From NCBI GenBank assembly GCA_019747815.1, contig JAIEQJ010000045.1, forward strand, positions 43,857 to 107,856: a stretch of 64,000 bases of DNA. The letters are read 5' to 3'. The notes under the pieces were generated by a model. The model made no database searches, was not told the origin of the DNA, and saw nothing but the letters and a program-made list of their open reading frames with translations. Each line of letters opens with the position of its first letter. The first letter of the stretch is position 1. The position numbers and the translations under genes were made by a program. Source of the stretch: Hyphomonadaceae bacterium. GTDB taxonomy: Bacteria > Pseudomonadota > Alphaproteobacteria > Rhizobiales > Hyphomicrobiaceae. Below are positions 47,372-55,036 of the stretch, piece after piece.

Positions 47372-48052
47372 TCAAACCGGTGCCGTCTCAAATCTCAGCT
47401 TCGCACGGCCCAGCTCGATGATATCGCCATCCACCAGCGTCGCTTGCGCGGTGCGCGCGCCGTTGATGCGAACACCGTTGCCGTCCTTGCCGCTGACATC
47501 GGTGATGACGAAAGCCTCCTCCGGGGTGCGCTGGATGACGGCGTGATAGCGATGCACCGAGCTGTCAGCGAGACGAATATCATTGTCCTCATGCCGCCCG
47601 ATGCGAATCGTCCGGCCCGCGAGCGGCACCGTGCCGTCACGTCCACCCTCGATGGTGAGCCACGCCTGCGACGGCCAAGCCGGAATGGTTGTGCCGGAAA
47701 GCCCCTCCCCGGTCCAGTCGCCACCGGCCTGGGCGCGGCGCTGGGCAGCGCGAAGGGCCGCGCGGCTCGCCCTGCGGCGTGCCGTCCTCTGGGCGGCGAA
47801 CGAGATCAGGGCAACGGTCGGAAGCACCAGCAGGGCAGACAGGACCAGCATCAGCACCGGCGCCCTCTGATACCCCGCCTCCATCCAAGCAAGCCCTTGT
47901 GCCAAAACCGATTCGACGATGTCCAGGAAGCCCGCAGCAAGCACTGGGACTGGCGCCGCCCCGAGGGAGGCAACCGCCGAGGCCAGATGAGGCACGTCAG
48001 TCAATCCCCACTCCAACCGAAAAAGGCTGCTCCAGTACGACGGCAGGAACAT
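47372..48052 (-). CDS. Membrane protein with C-terminal FHA domain
   Basis: 226 residues: a transmembrane helix at about 65-87 (VLMLVLSALLVLPTVALISF), a strongly basic stretch after it (RTARRRASRAALRAA), and a cytoplasmic FHA domain from ~135 with IRIGRHEDNDIRL, SSVHRYHAVI and DGNGVRING. Basic residues after the helix predict the FHA domain on the cytoplasmic side. ATG 48052 is chosen; ATG 48100 is in frame and neither has a strong ribosome site. First gene of the FHA-FHA-PP2C unit, divergent from the Kazal gene. Confidence 0.85.
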   Translation of the reverse strand: MFLPSYWSSLFRLEWGLTDVPHLASAVASLGAAPVPVLAAGFLDIVESVLAQGLAWMEAGYQRAPVLMLVLSALLVLPTVALISFAAQRTARRRASRAALRAAQRRAQAGGDWTGEGLSGTTIPAWPSQAWLTIEGGRDGTVPLAGRTIRIGRHEDNDIRLADSSVHRYHAVIQRTPEEAFVITDVSGKDGNGVRINGARTAQATLVDGDIIELGRAKLRFETAPV

Positions 48053-48226
48053 GGCGCAACATCGATGGCCTGCACGGTTTTCCGACCGGCCGGCCGACAT
48101 TGTGCCATTCTTGATCCCCGCACATCTTTGACAAATGCGAGGGCCCTTGCCATACGCCGCTCATCCGTGGGAGGTCTTGCCCATGCACACAAGGTATGCC
48201 CAATTCTTGCGCAAGCATCGAGCCGA

Positions 48227-48616
48227 ATGATCCCTCCTATCAGATTCCCAGCCTTGGCCTTCATTGCCCTGGCCTTCATTGCCCTGGCCTTCATTGCCCT
48301 GGCCTTCATTGCCCTGATCGCTACGACCGACCAAGCCGCGCACGCCGTGCCCGCCGGGCAGGTGTGCGGAGGTATTGCCGGGGCGGCCTGCGACAAGGGC
48401 CTGTGGTGCGAACCCATCGCCGGAAAGTGCGCCTCCTCATCCGGCACCCAAGCGGGCAGCCAAGCCGGCGTTTGCGTGGCCGTTCCCAAGCTGTGCATTG
48501 CGCGCAAGAACGGCAAGAGTTTTCAACCGGTTTGTGGCTGCAACAGCAAGACCTACTCGAATGACTGCTTCCGCCGGGCGTATCGGGTTGCAAAATTTCA
48601 CGACGGCAAGTGCTGA
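48227..48616 (+). CDS. Secreted Kazal-type protease inhibitor-like protein
   Basis: 129 residues. The signal peptide contains four in-frame copies of the pentapeptide ALAFI encoded by perfect 15-bp DNA repeats. The mature part is Cys-rich: VCGGIAGAACDKGLWCEP, then a Gly/Ser/Gln linker, and a Kazal-like domain with FQPVCGCNSKTYSNDCFRRAYRV and a final Cys. Kazal domains bind serine proteases; bacterial secreted forms are poorly studied. The frame is open far upstream (46340), but that part is antisense to the FHA genes. Same strand as the kinase gene, 185 bases before it. Confidence 0.85.
   Translation: MIPPIRFPALAFIALAFIALAFIALAFIALIATTDQAAHAVPAGQVCGGIAGAACDKGLWCEPIAGKCASSSGTQAGSQAGVCVAVPKLCIARKNGKSFQPVCGCNSKTYSNDCFRRAYRVAKFHDGKC
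48256..48315 (+). repeat. Four perfect 15-bp tandem repeats in a signal-peptide coding region
   Basis: GGCCTTCATTGCCCT occurs four times in a row without mismatch at 48256, 48271, 48286 and 48301. Each unit is five codons, so copy-number change would lengthen or shorten the hydrophobic core of the signal peptide without shifting frame. Confidence 0.97.
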
Positions 48617-48801
48617 GGCAAACCCGACGACACGCAGCGCGCGGCCCATTCTTCCGCCACATTATTGCCTACAAACTCCCACGGTCCTGCTTCGCAGCAG
48701 GAGCGGGATTGCCGGCGCGGACAGGGGCGCGGTAAGGAGGCCATCGTCACGCGGGGGGCAGGACCTCGGCGTGCGGTATCCGTGGGCCCGAGGGGAAGGC
48801 G

Positions 48802-51234
48802 ATGCCAGCCAAGCCGGCGCCGACTGAAAACCTGCTGGCTTTGCCCGAGGGGACGGAGCTCGTCGGCGACTACCGCATCAAACGGGTGCTGGGTGCAGGC
48901 GGTTTCGGCATCACGTATCTCGCCGACGAGAAGGCGCTTGCGCGGCTCGTTACCATCAAGGAGTATTTCCCCGCGGATTTCGCCGCCCGCCGGGCCACCA
49001 ACGCCTCGCCCCGTTCCCAGGAGGTCGCCGGCGACTATCAATGGGGTCTCGACCGCTTCATCGACGAAGCGCAAACGCTGGCGCGGTTCGACCACCCCAA
49101 CATCGTGCGCGTGCATCGCTACTTCCGCGCCAACAATACCGCCTACATGGTGCTGCACTTCGAGGAAGGCGGCAGCTTCAAGTCCTGGCTGAAGGGGCTC
49201 AGGCGCGCGCCGCGGCAGGCCGAGCTCGACACCATGGTCGCGCCCCTGCTCGATGCCCTCGAGATCATCCACAGGGCCAATTTTCTGCATCGCGACATCG
49301 CACCCGACAACATCATGGTGCGCAAGGACGGCTCGCCGGTCCTGATCGATTTCGGCTCCGCGCGCGGCCAGATTGCCTCCCACTCGCGGACGGTGAGCGC
49401 GCTGGTGAAGCCGGGCTACAGCCCCTACGAGCAGTACGCCACCACCAGCAGCAGCCAGGGGCCTTGGACCGACATCTACGCTCTGGGCGCGACACTCTAT
49501 CACGCCATCGCCGGCAAGCGTCCGCCCGACGCGCCGTCGCGAGTGGTCAGCGACGAGTATGTGAAGGCGGCGGAAGCGGCGTTGAGCGCCTATCGCAGCG
49601 GCTTTCTCGGGGCCATCGACAAGGCCTTGCAGCTGGAGGTGGGTGAGCGGCCGCAATCGATTGCCCAATGGCGCGGCGATCTGTTCGCGACGGAGCCCAA
49701 GCGCTCGCCGGGTCGCCTCGGTCTGCGCTTGCCAATCGCGCGGACACTTGGACGTCTGAGCGGCGCCACCGTGCCGCCAGCGCCTGCCGCCCAGGCTGCA
49801 GCACCTGCCCCGCCGGAAGCCACCGTCGCATCGACCGAGCCAACGCCGAGCCTCGTCCCGGCTCCGCCGGATGCGCCACAGCCCAAGGGCCAGCTGCTCG
49901 ATTTCATCGATGCGCTCAAGAAACATCGCCCGCCGATCCTCACGCCGAAACGGAAGAAGGAGGCACCGGCAAAGCCGCGCGAGCCGGCTCCGCCGCCGGC
50001 AGCCCCCCGGGAGCCTGCCGCCGCGCAGCCCGAAGGCGATGCGCAATTCGGCCTGGGATACGGCCCACGGCCTGAACCGGCCCAGGCCGGCCGCCCGCCT
50101 GCGCCCAAGAGCACCCCAAAGCCACGCCCACCGCCCCGTGTCCTCCGGCGCGCGGCCGCCGAACGCCGGGCTCCGCCCAAGCCACGGCGCGTCTGGCGCC
50201 TGCCTTCGCGGCGTTGGCGCTCGGTGATCTTCAAGGTCGCCGTCGCCGTTGCCATTGCCAGCCTGGCGGTCGCCTACCAGGACAGCGCCCCGCGCACCCA
50301 GGCCCGGGGTGCCGGCATGATCGCCAGCCAGACCGCCGACCTTGCGCAGACGATGCAGCTTCTCGGCCACAAGGGCCCCGTCGTGGCAGCCGCCAGCAGC
50401 GATCAAGGCCGCTGGATCGTCTCCGCCGGCGCCGATGGGACACTCAGGGTCTGGAACGCCGGCTCCGGCGCGCTGGTGCGCACGATCGAGCTGGACGAGG
50501 GAGCGCCGACCGCGCTGGCGGTCGGCAACCGGCGCGCGCTGACGGGGCATAGGGGCGGCACGATCGTCCTATGGGAGCTGGAGCACGCGGAAAGGATCGG
50601 CACCTACCAGCTCGGCAGCGCTGCCGCTGCATCGCTCGCGTTCACGGCCGATCCCAACGTGTTCGCTGCCGCCGCCCAGGACGGCAGTGTCGCGCTGTTC
50701 GATTCGCGTGCGCCCTCGTCTCCGTCCATGCTGCTCGACGGCCGCGACGGCGCGGGGCTGATCGTTGCCGCCTCTGGAGCACGCGGCTTCGTCGCCTCCG
50801 CCGGTGCCGACCGCACAGTGCGGCTCTGGCGGACGGAGACGCACAGCCTGGCGCGCACCTATCGCGGCCAGGGCGGCGAAATCGCCGCGCTCGACATCTC
50901 CTCGGACGGCCGCTATCTCGCCGCCGCCATTGCCGACGGCTCGATCCGCGTGTGGTCGAATTCCTCCTCGCGAGCGGTGCGCACGTTCAAGACGCAACAG
51001 GCCAGGGTCGGTGCGATCGCCTTCGGGCCCGACCGCCTCTTCGCAACGGCCAGCGACGACGGCAAGATCAAGGTGTGGAACCTGCGCACAGCCCGGATGG
51101 TGCGCACGCTCGGCGGCGCGGGCCGCCTTCGGGCGCTGAACTTCGCCGCGGATGGCCGCCGCATCATCGGCGCCGGTCAGGACGGCGTGATCCGCGTGTG
51201 GTCGCTCGATGCAATGCCCGCCGGAGGCACCTAA
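48802..51234 (+). CDS. Membrane Ser/Thr protein kinase with C-terminal WD40 domain
   Basis: 810 residues. Kinase domain ~20-290: glycine loop GAGGFG (31-36), Lys53 in TIKEYFP, catalytic loop HRDIAPDN (163-170), DFG (183-185), and GYSPYEQY plus DIYALGATLYHAI downstream. A Pro/Ala-rich linker follows (~290-470), then a transmembrane helix (~475-492, KVAVAVAIASLAVAY), then about seven WD40-like repeats (~515-805; e.g. LLGHKGPVVAAASSDQGRWI pattern, ADGTLRVWN, GKIKVWNLRT, DGVIRVWSLD). Topology puts the kinase inside and the propeller in the periplasm, as a sensor. Likely partners are the FHA and PP2C proteins encoded upstream. Confidence 0.92.
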   Translation: MPAKPAPTENLLALPEGTELVGDYRIKRVLGAGGFGITYLADEKALARLVTIKEYFPADFAARRATNASPRSQEVAGDYQWGLDRFIDEAQTLARFDHPNIVRVHRYFRANNTAYMVLHFEEGGSFKSWLKGLRRAPRQAELDTMVAPLLDALEIIHRANFLHRDIAPDNIMVRKDGSPVLIDFGSARGQIASHSRTVSALVKPGYSPYEQYATTSSSQGPWTDIYALGATLYHAIAGKRPPDAPSRVVSDEYVKAAEAALSAYRSGFLGAIDKALQLEVGERPQSIAQWRGDLFATEPKRSPGRLGLRLPIARTLGRLSGATVPPAPAAQAAAPAPPEATVASTEPTPSLVPAPPDAPQPKGQLLDFIDALKKHRPPILTPKRKKEAPAKPREPAPPPAAPREPAAAQPEGDAQFGLGYGPRPEPAQAGRPPAPKSTPKPRPPPRVLRRAAAERRAPPKPRRVWRLPSRRWRSVIFKVAVAVAIASLAVAYQDSAPRTQARGAGMIASQTADLAQTMQLLGHKGPVVAAASSDQGRWIVSAGADGTLRVWNAGSGALVRTIELDEGAPTALAVGNRRALTGHRGGTIVLWELEHAERIGTYQLGSAAAASLAFTADPNVFAAAAQDGSVALFDSRAPSSPSMLLDGRDGAGLIVAASGARGFVASAGADRTVRLWRTETHSLARTYRGQGGEIAALDISSDGRYLAAAIADGSIRVWSNSSSRAVRTFKTQQARVGAIAFGPDRLFATASDDGKIKVWNLRTARMVRTLGGAGRLRALNFAADGRRIIGAGQDGVIRVWSLDAMPAGGT

Positions 51235-51309
51235 GCCGCAGCGCCTCGGCATCATCATCGTTAGCACATCCTAAACGCTTGTCCCGGATGATCCGGCGAA
51301 GTTTTGCGG

Positions 51310-51894
51310 ATGTCCAGAATGTACCGAGTCCGAATGCGATCGGCGTGCGCGGCAGTCCCTGTGCTGGGCGCCACAGTCCTTCTCACCGGGTGCATGACCG
51401 TTGGGGGCTCCGGCCCCGTCGCCTTGGGTGCCGGCAGTCCGCGCTCCATCAAGGACGAGCCGGCGCCGGTGGTGACCGCACCGGGGCCCAAGAGGGCACC
51501 GACCCAAAGGACCGCCATCGCGTTGCCGCCCCCACGCCAGCCGGTGCCGCGCGCAGCATCCAAGCGCCTCGATGTGCCGACCTGCGTGTCGGGAAGCGAA
51601 TGCATGGTGCGGCTCAAGGCCATGATCGACGATCCAGCCCGCACGTGGATCGGACAATCCCAACCGCCCGCCGAGTACGCCAACGGCACACGGCTGTTCG
51701 CCTACCGCGCCTTGCGCAGCCAGCTCACATGCCCTCAGCTCAACACTGCTCTGAGCGAGATCGCCGCTGCGGCAAACACCTTCCGCGCGCAGGTGCCCGG
51801 CGTCGATGCCGTGCAGGCGAAGCGGATCCGGGTGCTCAATGCCGAGGTCGAACGGGAGCTGCAGGCGGAATTCACCGGCCGCTGCAAGGGCTGA
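51310..51894 (+). CDS. Predicted lipoprotein of unknown function
   Basis: 194 residues with a lipobox LLTGC (Cys28) after the hydrophobic stretch VPVLGATVLLTGC. A Pro/Ala-rich disordered segment (to ~85) follows, then a helical domain with three further Cys (TCVSGSEC, QLTCPQLN) and ending RCKG. I do not recognise the family. It is 75 bases after the kinase gene, same strand, and may be a periplasmic partner of its WD40 domain. Its stop is convergent with the small GTPase gene (17-base gap). Confidence 0.75.
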   Translation: MSRMYRVRMRSACAAVPVLGATVLLTGCMTVGGSGPVALGAGSPRSIKDEPAPVVTAPGPKRAPTQRTAIALPPPRQPVPRAASKRLDVPTCVSGSECMVRLKAMIDDPARTWIGQSQPPAEYANGTRLFAYRALRSQLTCPQLNTALSEIAAAANTFRAQVPGVDAVQAKRIRVLNAEVERELQAEFTGRCKG

Positions 51895-51911
51895 GCGACA
51901 TGGCGCTATCC

Positions 51912-52565
51912 TCACGCGGTCCCGACGGCAGCGTCGCCCGCTGTCAGCGAGCCAAGCTCCGAGGCCATCGCCACTCTCCGGAAGTACGGACCGGCTTCAG
52001 CGCTTAAACGCTGCATAAGACGGTCCATGTCTGCCGGCGACGCAATCGCATCGGCAAAGGTCACGGCCAGAAGCCCCCGCGCACGCACGCGCTCGGGCAG
52101 CGCACGCCATGTCTGCTCCTCGCTCGCCTTCCACGCTTGCATCGCGGGCGTACACCAGATCACGGCATCGGCGGTCCGGCAGGCCTGCAGGCTGCGCCGG
52201 TCGCTCTCGCCATCGGCCAACCCAAGACCCGGCGTGTCGACGACGCTGAGGCGCTTCAGCCGCTCCAGAGGCACGCCGACATGCAGTCGGCGGATGTCGC
52301 CCGGCGCAACAGCATCAAGACCATCCCAAGCCACCGGCATGCGCCTGCGGTCGGTCGTCTCGGCTGACAGCGAGGGCTTGGGGGCGAACCCGACTACGGT
52401 TGGATGCGCCGTGCGGGCGACGGCGCTCGGCGTCAAGACCGGCGCCCCCACCAACGCGTTCACAAGCGTGGTCTTGCCGCTGTTGAACTCGCCAACAACG
52501 ACGATGCGCGCTCGGCCCGGCCGGCTCGATCGTGCATCGGTCCCGATGTCGGCATCCGCGCTCAT
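51912..52565 (-). CDS. Small dynamin-like/Era-type GTPase
   Basis: 217 residues. P-loop GEFNSGKTT (25-33), the G3 motif DTPGLG (110-115), and in place of the usual N-K-x-D a TFAD (169-172), so guanine specificity may be relaxed. GEFNSGKSTLINAL-type P-loops are characteristic of bacterial dynamin-like proteins. It is too short to contain the dynamin stalk. The ATG overlaps the stop of the large dynamin-like gene by 4 bases, so the two are translated together and probably form a heteromeric pair. The long frame to 53534 is a shadow upstream of 52565. Confidence 0.85.
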   Translation of the reverse strand: MSADADIGTDARSSRPGRARIVVVGEFNSGKTTLVNALVGAPVLTPSAVARTAHPTVVGFAPKPSLSAETTDRRRMPVAWDGLDAVAPGDIRRLHVGVPLERLKRLSVVDTPGLGLADGESDRRSLQACRTADAVIWCTPAMQAWKASEEQTWRALPERVRARGLLAVTFADAIASPADMDRLMQRLSAEAGPYFRRVAMASELGSLTAGDAAVGTA

Positions 52566-54802
52566 TGCAGGTGAGGCCTCACCTCCCCTGACGAAGCATC
52601 CAGCATCTCCAGCACCGCATCCAGCTCCTTGAGTGCCGCCGCATAGGCCTCCTGCTTGCGCACGCAAGCTTCGGCACGCCGGCCCTGCTCGTCCTCGAAG
52701 CGCATGAGGGTCTCCTCGTCGGCGGTGCCGTCGAGCAACGCGTGCTCGCGGGCCAGGTTCGCGCTGCGCCGCTCGATGCCGGTGCGCAGGCCCATGCTGA
52801 TGGCGTTGACCCGCTGCATGATGTAATCGACCCGCTGGCCGAGCTGGCCCTCCGCCTCGCGGACCAGCACATCCGCGATCTTGAGGAAATCGTCCTCGAT
52901 GAGGCTGCGCAGATGGTCGGCGCGCTCCTCTGCGGCACGGCGCACGGCAAACCACTGGCGCCACCACGGCGTGCCGAGATCCACAGCCACCTTGTCGGCA
53001 AGCGACGCCACCGACGGCGTGACACCTGGCGCCCACGCGGGCACCTCCAGCAGCGTCCCCCGGTAGTCGGGCAGCAGAGAGGCAACGATGACCCGCAGTT
53101 GCGGATAGAGGAACTGCTCGACACGCGTGAGATCGGCGGCCGCCTGCTCGAACGCTGCGACATAGGTCCTTTCCATCTGCTCGCGCAGCGGCAGCACGTC
53201 GCAGCGCCAGACCCTGTGCCTGGAACTCACCTCCAATGCGTCGAGCATTGCCTCGGCCTGCTCGTCGGCGAACTCCCGCACTTGCGTGCTGAGCTGGTGA
53301 CGCAGCATCTGCATGGCCGATGCGATCAGCTCCTTGAAGTGCGTCTCGATGCCCCGGAAGGAGGCCTGCAGCGTCTCGGCACGCTCTTCGAACGCCGTGA
53401 GCGATTTCTGCTCCTCGGCCACGCTTGCGCGCAGTGACGCCGATTCCCGACGCCGCACCTCGATCAGCTCCTCGATCGACTTTAGCTCGGCGCGATCCGC
53501 AACCTCGGCGGACCTTGCCAGCTCGGCCAGGCACACGGCGATCTGGCGCTGGAGCATGGCAATGCTGCTCGTGCTCATGAGCCGCGCAATCACACCCGCG
53601 ATCTCGCGCATCCCCGAGCTCATGTGCATGGCAGCCGCCAGGCGCGAGCGATCGATGCTGGAAAGCTGGTGCGAGCTGGTGTCGATGCTGGCCGGCAGGC
53701 CAGCCTGGCGCAAGACCTTCACCTGGGCCGGCTTGAGGCTGGCGTGAAAGTCCCCGCGATCGGACTGCAACCGCAAATTGCCGAGCCAGGCGCTGCCGTA
53801 GACGACGGGGATCTCAAGCGCTGGAAATTCGAGACGCAGGCGCTGCTCGACCGCCGCCTTGATCATGGCGGCGTCGGTGCCGGGATTGGGCAGCTGATCG
53901 GCGCGGTTGATGAAGACCACAATGCGATCCTTGTGGAGCCCGTTCAGCAGCCGCAGCATGTAGATGTCGGCCGCCGAGAGCGGCTGCAGCGCGGAGATCA
54001 CGAACACATAGATGTCGGGATTCTCGAGGCTGCGGCGCGTGATCTCGTCACGCACCAGAAAGGGATCATTGGTTCCCGGCGTATCGATCAGTGTGATGGG
54101 ATAGGCGAAGGGACTCGCATTGAAATAGAGGTCCGCAGAGCGGGTGACGTCGGAATAGATCCGGCGTGCTCCGCCGGACGCATGGTCATCGCCTGCGCTC
54201 ACGTAGTCGGCGAGCAGCTCCGGCGTCACCGCCTCGAAGCGGTGACACTGGCCGAGCAGCTCCGCAAACTTCGCGCCGAGACGCTTCTCTGCACGCTTGC
54301 GCATGACCTCAAGCTGTGCGCGCAGCAGATCGGGCTGGAAGCCCGGAACGAGGCGCTCCGTCAGCTCCCGCAGACGGCCGCCGCCCTCGGCCAGTTCCTT
54401 CCATTGCTCGGACGAGAACAGGTGGAACACCGCCGCGTGCTCGGGCGGCATCGGACTACTACGGAAATGCAGTGCCGTGACCACGGCCGTCCAAGGGTTG
54501 ATGTCCGTGGGAAGAAAGCCCGGACGCTCTGTCAACGCGTTGATGAACGTGCTCTTGCCGGCCTTGATCTGACCGATCACGGCGATGCGGCAACTGCGCT
54601 GCTGAAGCTGCCTGCCCGCCGCCTCCAGCAGGGGTGCGGCGTGCTCGCCCAACAATCCGCTCAAGCGCTCGATCAACGCCAGCAGGCGTACCCGCGCATC
54701 CTCCAGCCGCGCACCGATCGGCGCGTCGGGCTTTGTATGGTCGCTGAGCGACATCGGCTCTATGACCGCGGTTCGCACCGAAGACCGTGCCTCAAAACCC
54801 AT
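52562..54802 (-). CDS. Dynamin-like large GTPase
   Basis: 746 residues. GTPase domain ~70-390: P-loop GQIKAGKST (77-85), G3 DTPGTND (~240-246), G4 INRADQLP. A long helical region follows (~400-730) with coiled-coil-like segments (AELKSIEELIEVRRRE, EEQKSLTAFEERAETLQ) that would form the stalk. A weakly hydrophobic patch sits near LYPQLRVIVASLLPDY. Bacterial dynamin-like proteins act in membrane remodelling and in anti-phage membrane protection. ATG 54802 after GGGGA; ATG 54820 and 54754 are alternatives. First gene of a two-GTPase unit facing the kinase cluster. Confidence 0.88.
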   Translation of the reverse strand: MGFEARSSVRTAVIEPMSLSDHTKPDAPIGARLEDARVRLLALIERLSGLLGEHAAPLLEAAGRQLQQRSCRIAVIGQIKAGKSTFINALTERPGFLPTDINPWTAVVTALHFRSSPMPPEHAAVFHLFSSEQWKELAEGGGRLRELTERLVPGFQPDLLRAQLEVMRKRAEKRLGAKFAELLGQCHRFEAVTPELLADYVSAGDDHASGGARRIYSDVTRSADLYFNASPFAYPITLIDTPGTNDPFLVRDEITRRSLENPDIYVFVISALQPLSAADIYMLRLLNGLHKDRIVVFINRADQLPNPGTDAAMIKAAVEQRLRLEFPALEIPVVYGSAWLGNLRLQSDRGDFHASLKPAQVKVLRQAGLPASIDTSSHQLSSIDRSRLAAAMHMSSGMREIAGVIARLMSTSSIAMLQRQIAVCLAELARSAEVADRAELKSIEELIEVRRRESASLRASVAEEQKSLTAFEERAETLQASFRGIETHFKELIASAMQMLRHQLSTQVREFADEQAEAMLDALEVSSRHRVWRCDVLPLREQMERTYVAAFEQAAADLTRVEQFLYPQLRVIVASLLPDYRGTLLEVPAWAPGVTPSVASLADKVAVDLGTPWWRQWFAVRRAAEERADHLRSLIEDDFLKIADVLVREAEGQLGQRVDYIMQRVNAISMGLRTGIERRSANLAREHALLDGTADEETLMRFEDEQGRRAEACVRKQEAYAAALKELDAVLEMLDASSGEVRPHLQ

Positions 54803-55036
54803 GCGTGTCCCCAATCCCATCTGAGACGTGCAGCCGGCTGGCACCGGCTTCCCCCTCAATCTTTTCCAGGGATACTGCCTGGGCTCGATGGCGGCGTGAG
54901 TACCTGCTGGAAAGACCCGTCAAAGACGGGAAAGGTGTCACTTGGCTGACCTAGGTCAACGGCCGCAATTAATCGCGGTTAACCGTGATCGGGCCGTCGC
55001 CGGCCTGATCCACGCGGGCGGCGCGCGCACGCGGGC

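Noticed and set aside
48256..48315. CRISPR-like repeat array
   Set aside because: Repeats are 15 bp, directly adjacent, without spacers and inside a coding region; no cas genes.
46340..48616. 758-codon plus-strand frame
   Set aside because: Only the last 129 codons (Kazal protein from 48227) are coding; the rest is antisense to the two FHA genes and PP2C.
48686..48701. Hairpin CCTGCT/AGCAGG between the Kazal and kinase genes as a terminator
   Set aside because: Only a 6-bp stem and no following T-run; too weak to call.
48598..50550. 650-codon minus-strand frame
   Set aside because: Antisense to the Ser/Thr kinase gene, with shadow-type composition and no ribosome site.
45807..51234. Type VI secretion locus
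   Set aside because: Kinase, FHA and PP2C genes are present, but no tss structural gene, ClpV, Hcp or VgrG is seen anywhere in the window.
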